Assembly (NCBI GenBank): GCA_031268195.1 | Contig: JAIRXQ010000037.1 | Coordinates: 1 to 64,000 of the forward strand | Direction of reading: 5' to 3' | DNA length: 64,000 nt | Source: Azoarcus sp. | GTDB taxonomy: Bacteria; Pseudomonadota; Gammaproteobacteria; Burkholderiales; Rhodocyclaceae | Part shown: positions 57,038-64,000 of the stretch, piece after piece | Layout: the number at the start of each line of letters is the position of its first letter | How positions within the stretch are numbered: position 1 is the stretch's first letter | Made by a program: the position numbers and the translations under genes | Notes under the pieces: model-generated | What the model saw: the letters and a program-made list of their open reading frames with translations, nothing else | Database searches by the model: none | What the model was told of the DNA's origin: nothing

Positions 57038-57897
57038 GTGAACTGGTTTCAACGCCCGGACAGGGCATTTTGCGCAATGCGCTGACCGTCGATGTCGAGG
57101 ACTATTTTCAGGTTCAGGCGCTGGCCGACTATTTCCCGCGCGACAAGTGGCCGTCGATGCTGTGCCGGGTCGAGCACAATGTCGACCGCATCCTCGATCT
57201 TTTTGCCGAGCGCGGCGTCGTGGCCACCTTCTTCGTCCTTGGCTGGATCGCCACCCGTTATCCACAACTGGTGCGGCGCATCGCCGATGACGGGCATGAA
57301 CTCGCGTGTCACGGCTACGGGCACGAGCGCGTCATCGCCATGACGCCGGAGGCGTTTCGCACCGACATCGTGCGCGCCAAGGCGCTGCTGGAAGACCTCT
57401 CCGGCGCGCCGGTGCTCGGTTATCGCGCGCCGAGCTTTTCCATCGGCGCATCGACCCCCTGGGCGCACGAAGTCATTGCCGAGGCGGGGTATCGCTACAG
57501 TTCGTCGATCTATCCGGTCAAGCACGATCTCTACGGCATGCCGGGGGCGCCGCGCTTTCCGTATCGCCTGCCTTGCGGGCTGACGGAAATTCCGGTGAGC
57601 ACCGTGCGCATTTTCGGGCGCAACTGGCCCGCGGGCGGCGGCGGCTGGTTTCGTTTGCTGCCGTATGCGATGTCGCACTGGCGCATCGCCCGCGTCAACC
57701 GCGACGACGGCCGTCCGGTGGTGTTCTATTTCCATCCGTGGGAAATCGACCCGGATCAGCCGCGGATCAAAGGTTTGCCGCTCAAGACGCGCCTGCGCCA
57801 CTACATCAACCTTTCGCGCACCGAGGGGCGGCTGCGCTGGCTGCTCGCGGACTTTCGCTGGGGGCGGATGGACGACGTTTTCCGGGACATCGTTTGA
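57034..57897 (+). CDS. XrtA-system polysaccharide deacetylase
   Basis: A 287-residue NodB-fold deacetylase: ALTVDVEDYFQV gives the catalytic Asp, HELACHGYGHERV the metal His pair, GYRAPSFSIG the Arg motif and VVFYFHPWEIDPDQPR the C-terminal His motif, followed by a DUF3473-like tail. It probably removes N-acetyl groups from the EPS. No signal peptide is seen. Overlaps the epimerase gene by 4 bp. Confidence 0.93.
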   Translation: MSELVSTPGQGILRNALTVDVEDYFQVQALADYFPRDKWPSMLCRVEHNVDRILDLFAERGVVATFFVLGWIATRYPQLVRRIADDGHELACHGYGHERVIAMTPEAFRTDIVRAKALLEDLSGAPVLGYRAPSFSIGASTPWAHEVIAEAGYRYSSSIYPVKHDLYGMPGAPRFPYRLPCGLTEIPVSTVRIFGRNWPAGGGGWFRLLPYAMSHWRIARVNRDDGRPVVFYFHPWEIDPDQPRIKGLPLKTRLRHYINLSRTEGRLRWLLADFRWGRMDDVFRDIV

Positions 57898-58946
57898 TGG
57901 CAGGCGGCGCGATTGGCATCCACACCCTCAGCGCCGGGGATGCCTCGCGCTGGGATGCCTTTGTACGCGCCACGCCGCAGGCCACCTTCTTCCACCTTTC
58001 CGCCTGGCAACGCATCCTCGCTGAAGAATTCGGCCATCGCACCCATTACCTCTACGCCGAGCGCGACGGCGAAATCGTCGCCGTGCTGCCGCTGGCGGAG
58101 GTCAAGAGCCTGCTGTTCGGGCACGCGCTCGTCTCCCTGCCGTTTTGCGTCTACGGCGGCATCGCCGCTGCCGACGACGCGGGCGCGGGCGTGTTGGCCG
58201 CGCTGGAAACCGAAGCCGACGCGCGAGCGCGCCGCCTCGGCGTACGGCATCTCGAATTCCGCAATCTTGCGCCGCGCCATCCCGATTGGCCGCATCAGGA
58301 TATTTACGTCACTTTCCGCAAGACGATTGCGCCCGACGACGAAACCAACCTGCTCGCCATCCCGCGCAAACAGCGCGCGATGGTGCGCAAGGGCATCGCC
58401 AACGGGCTCGTCGCGCATGTCGACGACGACCTCGAACGCTTTTTCGCGCTCTACGCCGACAATGTGCGGCATCACGGTACCCCGGCGTTGCCGAAGCGGT
58501 TTTTCGCCCGCCTGCGGCAAGAATTCGCCGGCGATTGCGAAGTGCTCACCGTGACCGACCATGCCGGGCGGGCGCTCTCCAGCGTGCTCACCTTTTTCTT
58601 TCGCGACGAGGCGCTGGCGTACTACGCCGGCGACGTGCCGCGCGCGCGCGCGCTGGCCGCCAACGACTTCAAATACTGGGAATTGATGCGCCGCGCGCGC
58701 GCGCGCGGCTGCAAGGTTTTCGACTATGGGCGCAGCAAGATCGGCACCGGCCCCTGGCATTTCAAGCAGCACTGGGGTTTCGAGCCGCAGCCGCTCGCCT
58801 ACGAATACCGGCTCTACAAGCGCGGCGGCGTGCCGCAGAACAACCCGCTGAACCCGAAATACCGCCTGTTCATCGCCGCATGGAAACGGCTGCCGCTCGC
58901 GGTGGCCAACGCCATCGGCCCTTTTATCGTGCGCAATCTGGGGTGA
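57897..58946 (+). CDS. FemAB-like XrtA/PEP-CTERM-associated protein
   Basis: A 349-residue GNAT-fold protein with the FemAB layout: FFHLSAWQRILAEEFGH in the first half and EALAYYAGDVPRARALAAND, FDYGRSKIGTGPWHFKQHWG in the second. Relatives transfer amino acids from tRNA. Members in XrtA clusters are of unknown function and may modify the polymer. ATG 57897 overlaps the deacetylase stop by one base. Confidence 0.9.
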   Translation: MAGGAIGIHTLSAGDASRWDAFVRATPQATFFHLSAWQRILAEEFGHRTHYLYAERDGEIVAVLPLAEVKSLLFGHALVSLPFCVYGGIAAADDAGAGVLAALETEADARARRLGVRHLEFRNLAPRHPDWPHQDIYVTFRKTIAPDDETNLLAIPRKQRAMVRKGIANGLVAHVDDDLERFFALYADNVRHHGTPALPKRFFARLRQEFAGDCEVLTVTDHAGRALSSVLTFFFRDEALAYYAGDVPRARALAANDFKYWELMRRARARGCKVFDYGRSKIGTGPWHFKQHWGFEPQPLAYEYRLYKRGGVPQNNPLNPKYRLFIAAWKRLPLAVANAIGPFIVRNLG

Positions 58947-58950
58947 GGCG

Positions 58951-60162
58951 ATGGTGACCCGGCGGCCCCCGCTGCTCTATCTCACGCATCGCATTCCGTA
59001 CCCGCCCAACAAAGGCGACAAGGTGCGCTCTTTCCACATCCTGCGCCATCTCGCGCGCACGCATCGCGTTTTCCTCGGCACTTTCATCGACGATCCCGAC
59101 GACTTTCGCCACCTCGAAACGCTCAAGGAATGGTGTCAGGGCGTGCGCGCCATCGGCATCGTCCCCCGGCTGCGCCGGGTGGCGAGCCTGCGCGGACTGG
59201 CTTTGGGCGAGGCGCTGAGCCTGCCGTACTATCGCAGCCGCTCGCTCGCGCGCTGGGCGGTGGAGACGGCTGTCTGGGAACGCATCGCTGTTGCCGTCGC
59301 GTTTTCCGGCCCGATGGCGCAATACCTCGATGTGCCGGGGCTGACACGCCGGGTGATCGATTTCTGCGACGTGGATTCGGCCAAATGGATGGAATACGCC
59401 GCCGCGAAGCGCTGGCCGCTGGCGTGGCTCTATCGGCGCGAAGGGCGGCGTCTGGCCGCTTTCGAGCGCGCGGCGGCGCTGGCGAGCGATGCGAGCCTTT
59501 TTTCCACTGAAGCGGAGCGCGAGCTGTTCGCGTGCGCCGCGCCGGATGCGGCAGGCAAGGCCACCGCCATGCGCAACGGTGTCGATGCCGCTTATTTTTC
59601 CCCGGATCACGAGTTGCCCAACCCTTATCCGCCCGGCGGCCCGGTGCTGGTGTTTACCGGGGCGATGGATTACTGGCCCAACATCGACGCGGTGCGCTGG
59701 TTCGTGCGCGAGGTTCTGCCGCTCGTGCGCCAGCGTCAGGCGCAGGCGCGGTTCTGGATCGTGGGCCGCAATCCATCGCCCGCCGTGCTCGATCTGGCGG
59801 GCGAGGCGGTGACGGTGACGGGCGCGGTGGCGGATGTGCGGCCCTATCTGGCCCATGCCGATGTGGTGGAAGCGCCGTTACATATCGCCCGCGGCATCCA
59901 GAACAAGGTGCTCGAAGCAATGGCGATGGCGCGTCCGGTGGTGCTGGCCGCCGCGTCCGCCAACGGGCTGGCGGCGAAAGCGGGCGAGGAATGCGAAGTG
60001 GCCGCCCGCGCGGAAGAATTCGCCGCCGCCACCCTGCGTCTGCTCGAAGATGCCGGAGGGCGCCAGCGCATGGGACGGCTGGCGCGCGAGGCGATGCTCG
60101 CCCGCCACGACTGGGAGGCGAATCTGGCGGTGCTCGACCGGGTGCTGGCGGGCGATGGTTAA
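58951..60162 (+). CDS. XrtA/PEP-CTERM-associated glycosyltransferase (TIGR03087-like)
   Basis: A 403-residue GT-B glycosyltransferase: LTHRIPYPPNKGDKVRSFHI at the start and the C-terminal nucleotide-sugar region FTGAMDYWPNIDAVRWF ... IARGIQNKVLEAMAMARPVV. It adds a sugar during assembly of the EPS repeat. It ends inside the exosortase gene by 8 bp. Confidence 0.92.
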   Translation: MVTRRPPLLYLTHRIPYPPNKGDKVRSFHILRHLARTHRVFLGTFIDDPDDFRHLETLKEWCQGVRAIGIVPRLRRVASLRGLALGEALSLPYYRSRSLARWAVETAVWERIAVAVAFSGPMAQYLDVPGLTRRVIDFCDVDSAKWMEYAAAKRWPLAWLYRREGRRLAAFERAAALASDASLFSTEAERELFACAAPDAAGKATAMRNGVDAAYFSPDHELPNPYPPGGPVLVFTGAMDYWPNIDAVRWFVREVLPLVRQRQAQARFWIVGRNPSPAVLDLAGEAVTVTGAVADVRPYLAHADVVEAPLHIARGIQNKVLEAMAMARPVVLAAASANGLAAKAGEECEVAARAEEFAAATLRLLEDAGGRQRMGRLAREAMLARHDWEANLAVLDRVLAGDG

Positions 60163-61681
60163 GCCAGTCTCCCTCTCCGGCTTTCGCACCGTGGCGCTGA
60201 CGCTCGCGGCGACGCTCATTTGGTGCGTGCTCTGGTACGCGCGCACGGCGGGCGAGATCGCGGCGATCTGGTGGCGCAGCGACACCTTCGGGCACGGGCT
60301 CGTCGTGCTGCCGTTTTTTGCCTGGGCCGTGTGGCGGCGGCGCGAGGCCATCGGCAATTTACGACCGCAGCCCGCGCCGTGGCTGGCCGTGCCGATGGCG
60401 GCGGCGGGGCTGCTGTGGCTGCTCGGCGAGCTGGCTTCGGTGGCGGGCGCGGCTCATACCGGCTTCGTGACGATGAGTGTGCTCGGCCTTACGGCGGTCT
60501 TGGGCCGATCTCTGGCGCGGGCGCTGTTGTTCCCGCTGCTGTTTCTTTTTTTCGCCTTGCCGGTGGGCGAATTCATGTTGCCGTCGCTGATGGCCGTGAC
60601 CGCCGATTTCGTCGTCGCCACGCTGCGCTTCACGGGCATTCCCGTTTATCAGGAAGGCTTGCACTTCGTCATCCCCGGCGGCAGCTGGTCGGTGGTCGAG
60701 GCGTGCTCCGGCATTCGTTATTTGATTGCCTCCCTGATGCTCGGCGCACTCTACGCCTGGCTCAACTACGCCACGCTGCGCAAGCGGCTGGTGTTCATGA
60801 CCGTGGCGTTTGCCATGCCGCTGCTGGCCAACTGGGTGCGCGCCTACCTGATCGTGCTGCTCGGCCATTTTTCCAGCAACCGGCTCGCCACCGGCGTCGA
60901 TCACCTCATTTATGGCTGGGTGTTCTTCGGCATCGTGATCGTCCTCATGTTCTGGGCCGGGCGGCGCTGGGCCGATTCGCCCGCCGCGTTGCGGCGTCCG
61001 CCCGCCGATGCCGCAACGCGGCCGACGCGCTGGGCGCGTCTCGCGCCGCTGGCGCTGACGAGCGCCTTTTTCGTCGTCGCGCACGACTGGCTCGACCGCG
61101 CCGTTGCGCCGTACAGCGTGCACTACGAGCTGCCCGCGCCCGCCGCGGGCTGGCGCATGCACGCGGCGGCGGACATCACTTGGCGCGCGCATTACGAAGG
61201 CGCACGCGGCGCGGCGCAGGCCGTCTACGGCGCGCCCGATGGCGGCGCGGTGCTGCTGCAAACGGCTTTCTATGCCGACCAGCGCGACGGTGCGGACATG
61301 CTGGCCTATGAAAACGGGCTCATCGCCAATCGTCCCAATCAGGCCGCGCAATACTATGGGCCGGATGTCGCCAGCACCCTCGGGCCGCTGCGCAGCGCCC
61401 GCTTGATGGAGGACGGCGAAGCCTGGGTGGTCTGGCAGTGGTACGTGGTCGACGGCAAGCCGGTGTTGCAGGACTGGGAAGCCAAGCTGCGTCTGGCGTT
61501 CGTTCGCTTGAGCGGACGGCGCGACGCGGCGATGGTGTTCGTGCTGGCGACACCGGATGAGGATCACGCCGGCGCGGCGCGGCTGGCCCGCTTCGTTGCC
61601 GAACACGAAGCCGGTCTGCGGGCCCTGTTTGGGCAGGCGCGGGCGGAATGGCGCCCCGCGCCCGCGCCGCAATCAAGGTAG
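60155..61681 (+). CDS. xrtA: Exosortase A fused to an EpsI-type domain
   Basis: A 508-residue protein. Residues 1 to about 300 are a polytopic exosortase with catalytic Cys in VVEACSGIRYL, Arg in LANWVRAYLIV and His in GVDHLIYGWVFFG. From about 305 to 508 an exported EpsI/DUF3485 domain follows (APAAGWRMH ... WVVWQWYVVDGKPV). Exosortase recognises C-terminal PEP-CTERM tags, cuts them and hands proteins to the envelope. The track extends to 59834; ATG 60155 is the start. No PEP-CTERM substrate is visible in this window. Confidence 0.94.
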   Translation: MVKPVSLSGFRTVALTLAATLIWCVLWYARTAGEIAAIWWRSDTFGHGLVVLPFFAWAVWRRREAIGNLRPQPAPWLAVPMAAAGLLWLLGELASVAGAAHTGFVTMSVLGLTAVLGRSLARALLFPLLFLFFALPVGEFMLPSLMAVTADFVVATLRFTGIPVYQEGLHFVIPGGSWSVVEACSGIRYLIASLMLGALYAWLNYATLRKRLVFMTVAFAMPLLANWVRAYLIVLLGHFSSNRLATGVDHLIYGWVFFGIVIVLMFWAGRRWADSPAALRRPPADAATRPTRWARLAPLALTSAFFVVAHDWLDRAVAPYSVHYELPAPAAGWRMHAAADITWRAHYEGARGAAQAVYGAPDGGAVLLQTAFYADQRDGADMLAYENGLIANRPNQAAQYYGPDVASTLGPLRSARLMEDGEAWVVWQWYVVDGKPVLQDWEAKLRLAFVRLSGRRDAAMVFVLATPDEDHAGAARLARFVAEHEAGLRALFGQARAEWRPAPAPQSR

Positions 61682-61692
61682 GAGCGCGAACG

Positions 61693-63594
61693 ATGTGCGG
61701 CATCTGCGGCCTTCTCGATCTGCGCGGCAGGCGCGATTTCGACCCCGCGTGGTTGCGGCGGATGAACGATGCGCTGCGGCATCGCGGCCCGGACGAGGGC
61801 GGCGAACACTTCGAGCCGGGGCTGGCGCTCGGGCATCGGCGGCTGTCCATCATCGATATCGCGACCGGCCAGCAACCGCTGTTCAACGAGGATGGCAGCG
61901 TGGCCGTGACGTTCAACGGGGAGATCTACAACTACCGAAAACTCGTGCCCGAGCTCGAAGCGCTCGGGCACGTTTTCCGCACCCGCAGCGATACCGAGGT
62001 CATCGTGCATGCGTGGGAGGCGTGGGGCGAGGCGTGCGTTGCGCGCTTTCGCGGCATGTTCGCCTTCGCGGTGTGGGATCGCAAGCAGCGCGCGCTGTTT
62101 CTGGCCCGCGACCGTCTGGGCGTAAAGCCGCTGTACTACGCGGCGTTGGGCGATGGTGCGTTCGTTTTCGGCTCCGAATTGAAGGCGCTCATGCAACATC
62201 CGGCCTTTGCGCGCGATATCGATCCGCTGGCGGTGGAGGAATATTTCGCCCTCGGCTATGTGCCCGAACCGCGCACGATTTTCCGCGTCGCGCGCAAGCT
62301 GCCGCCGGGCCATGTGCTGTGCGTGCGCTGCGAGGCGCCGCTGCCGGCGCCGCGCGCTTATTGGGATGTGGATTTCTCCGCGCCGCGCCCGATGGCGTTC
62401 TCCGAAGCCGTGGCCGAGTTCTCGCACCGTCTGCGCGAAGCCGTGCGGCTGCGGCTGGTTTCCGAAGTGCCGTTGGGCGCTTTCCTGTCGGGCGGGGTCG
62501 ATTCCAGCGCCATCGTGGCGACGATGGCGGGGTTGTCGGATGCGCCGGTCAATACCTGCTCCATTGCTTTCGATGATCCGCGTTTCAATGAATCCGGGTT
62601 CGCGCGTCTCGTGGCGGAGCGTTACCACACCCGGCACTTCGCCGACACGGTGGATGCCGAGGATTTCGATCTCGTCGACAGGCTCGCCGCGCTGTTCGAC
62701 GAGCCGTTTGCCGACAGTTCGGCCCTGCCCACTTACCGTGTCTGCCAGCTTGCGCGCCAGCATGTCACGGTGGCGCTCTCCGGCGACGGCGGCGACGAGA
62801 GTCTGGCCGGCTACCGGCGTTATCGCTTGCATGCGGCCGAAGAACGCTTGCGCGCCCTGTTGCCCGCCGGGGCGCGGCGCTGGTTGTTCGGCCCGCTCGG
62901 ACGGTTGTACCCCAAGCTGGACTGGGCACCGCGCCTGCTGCGCGCCAAGACGACTTTGCAGGCTCTGGCGAAGGAGTCGGTCGCGGCCTATTTCCATTCG
63001 GTGTCCATCGTGCGCGACGGCATGCGCGCGCGCCTGTTTTCCGCGCAGTTGCACCGCGAATTGGGCGGTTACGGGGCCATCGAGGTCTTTCGCGCCCACG
63101 CCCGCAACGCACGCACTGGCGATGCGCTCGCGCTCGTGCAATATCTGGACATCAAAACGTGGCTCGCGGGCGATATCAACACCAAGGTCGACCGCGCGAG
63201 CATGGCGCACGCGCTGGAAGTGCGCGCGCCGCTGCTCGATCACGAGCTGGTCGAATGGCTCGCCGGGTTGCCGTCCGGCTTCAAGCTCCACGGCAGGCAA
63301 GGTAAGTATCTGTTCAAGAAAGCGATGGAACCGGCTTTGCCCGCCGAGGTGCTCTACCGGCCCAAGATGGGCTTTTCCGTACCGCTGGCGCGCTGGCTGC
63401 GTGGGCCGCTGCGCGAGCGCTCGCGCAGTGCGGTGCTGGGCGAACGGCTCGCGGACACCGGCTTTTTCAATGCGGACACGCTGCGCCATCTGTTCGAAGC
63501 GCACCAGTCGGGGGGGCGGGACTACGGCGCGCCCTTGTGGGCGCTGCTGATGTTCGACGCGTTCCTGCGTCGTCTCGACGGAGCGGCAACATGA
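61693..63594 (+). CDS. XrtA/PEP-CTERM-associated amidotransferase (asparagine synthase-like)
   Basis: A 633-residue protein of the glutamine-dependent asparagine synthase family. The N-terminal nucleophile Cys follows Met (MCGICGLLD), RGPDEGGEHF and the glutaminase domain come next, then the ATP-binding synthetase motif FLSGGVDSSAIVATMAG near residue 275. It probably amidates an EPS sugar acid or intermediate. ATG 61693 is fixed by the need for Cys2. Overlaps the next gene by 4 bp. Confidence 0.93.
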   Translation: MCGICGLLDLRGRRDFDPAWLRRMNDALRHRGPDEGGEHFEPGLALGHRRLSIIDIATGQQPLFNEDGSVAVTFNGEIYNYRKLVPELEALGHVFRTRSDTEVIVHAWEAWGEACVARFRGMFAFAVWDRKQRALFLARDRLGVKPLYYAALGDGAFVFGSELKALMQHPAFARDIDPLAVEEYFALGYVPEPRTIFRVARKLPPGHVLCVRCEAPLPAPRAYWDVDFSAPRPMAFSEAVAEFSHRLREAVRLRLVSEVPLGAFLSGGVDSSAIVATMAGLSDAPVNTCSIAFDDPRFNESGFARLVAERYHTRHFADTVDAEDFDLVDRLAALFDEPFADSSALPTYRVCQLARQHVTVALSGDGGDESLAGYRRYRLHAAEERLRALLPAGARRWLFGPLGRLYPKLDWAPRLLRAKTTLQALAKESVAAYFHSVSIVRDGMRARLFSAQLHRELGGYGAIEVFRAHARNARTGDALALVQYLDIKTWLAGDINTKVDRASMAHALEVRAPLLDHELVEWLAGLPSGFKLHGRQGKYLFKKAMEPALPAEVLYRPKMGFSVPLARWLRGPLRERSRSAVLGERLADTGFFNADTLRHLFEAHQSGGRDYGAPLWALLMFDAFLRRLDGAAT

Positions 63595-64000
63595 GCGGGG
63601 ATAGGTACGGGGATGGGCACCGCCGCCGCGTGCTGCACGTCGTCTATTGCTTCGGCATCGGCGGGCTGGAAAACATGCTGGTGCAACTCATCAACCGCCT
63701 GCCGGAGGATGAGTTCGAGCACGTCCTGCTTGCCTTGACCACGATAGGCGCAAGCCGTGCCCGCATCGTCAGGCCGGATGTGCGTTTCATCGCGCTCGAC
63801 AAACCGCCGGGGCACGCATGGCGGCTCTATCCGCGCATCCTGCGGCTGCTGCGCGAACTGCGCCCGGATGTCGTGCATACCTGCAATCTGGCGGCGCTGG
63901 AGATCGCGCCGCTGGTGCGGCTGGCCGGGGTGGCTCGCCATGTGCACGCGGAACACGGCTGGGAGATGGAAGATCGTCACGGCGGCAACGCGCGTGATCG
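63591..64000 (+). CDS. XrtA/PEP-CTERM-associated glycosyltransferase, N-terminal part (runs off window)
   Basis: ATG 63591 overlaps the previous stop. The frame is open to the window edge, so it is absent from the plus-strand track. VLHVVYCFGIGGLENMLVQL near residue 14, HVLLALT and LRPDVVHTCNLAALE are typical of a GT4 glycosyltransferase N-domain (TIGR03088-like by position). The C-terminal half lies outside the window. Confidence 0.9.
   Translation, partial: MSGDRYGDGHRRRVLHVVYCFGIGGLENMLVQLINRLPEDEFEHVLLALTTIGASRARIVRPDVRFIALDKPPGHAWRLYPRILRLLRELRPDVVHTCNLAALEIAPLVRLAGVARHVHAEHGWEMEDRHGGNARD

Noticed and set aside
61564-63504. 646-residue minus-strand ORF opposite the amidotransferase
   Set aside because: Shadow of a conserved gene, no motif.

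Overview
The window looks like a chromosome piece from a GC-rich betaproteobacterium, most likely Rhodocyclales-like. This is inferred from the gene content: an aroA-cmk fusion, rpsA-ihfB-lapA-lapB order, a class I PHA synthase, a cbb3 oxidase set under FNR-type boxes, and an exosortase A (XrtA/PEP-CTERM) exopolysaccharide cluster. No rRNA genes or CRISPR arrays were seen. Most long ORFs in the track that oppose these genes are GC-codon shadows.

Layout. 1-1158 is decayed DNA: the end of a parvulin-type isomerase cut by an in-frame TAG, an ORF6N remnant, a truncated hypothetical gene and an IS3-type transposase scrap. 1159-14469 is core: CstA, an NSS transporter, a TerC protein, a MaoC hydratase, AroA-Cmk, ribosomal protein S1, IHF-beta, LapA/LapB, Ugd, CysM and a DEDDy exonuclease. 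14.5-18.3 kb is an AT-richer accessory island. It holds a broken monomeric isocitrate dehydrogenase gene, a promoter overlapped by a Fur-like box, two secreted proteins that share one signal-peptide module, a partial copy of the second, and an M23/LytM-like protein with a 9-bp coding minisatellite and a Cys-rich tail. It ends at tRNA-Val(GAC). Just beyond lies a Tai4-type immunity gene preceded by the C-terminal stump of its Tae4 amidase effector. The stretch therefore reads as a hotspot of interbacterial antagonism genes.

19.4-27.2 kb is the thrS-infC-rpmI-rplT-pheS-pheT-ihfA-merR translation block, with a strongly structured thrS leader containing an intrinsic terminator, an ATC start for IF3, and tRNA-Pro(GGG) at the end. 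27.3-36.1 kb is respiration: ccoI, ccoS, a probable FNR-driven small RNA, ccoN-O-Q-P, ccoG, a FixH-like gene and a DUF3149-like gene. UspA, PhaC, a carbonic-anhydrase-like protein lacking one zinc ligand, and a sigma54-type PilA follow. 41.6-42.9 kb is a small accessory patch (TnpB remnant, BrnT/BrnA toxin-antitoxin, a frameshifted coiled-coil gene, a MITE-like element). Then come a two-subunit CoA-transferase, an HDOD protein, an MscS channel, CrcB, and thiD-thiC behind a TPP riboswitch.

50.0-64.0 kb is a tightly packed EPS operon on the plus strand: export lipoprotein, chain-length protein, tyrosine autokinase, outer-membrane protein, ATPase, UDP-GlcNAc 2-epimerase, polysaccharide deacetylase, FemAB-like protein, glycosyltransferase, exosortase A with an EpsI domain, amidotransferase, and a second glycosyltransferase cut by the window edge. 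A perfect CRP-type palindrome lies upstream of it. The genes would act together to make, length-control and export an exopolysaccharide and to process PEP-CTERM proteins.

The most unusual items are the Fur-box M23/duplicated secreted protein locus, the FNR-linked sRNA candidate upstream of ccoN, the tae4 stump/tai4 pair, and the thrS leader.
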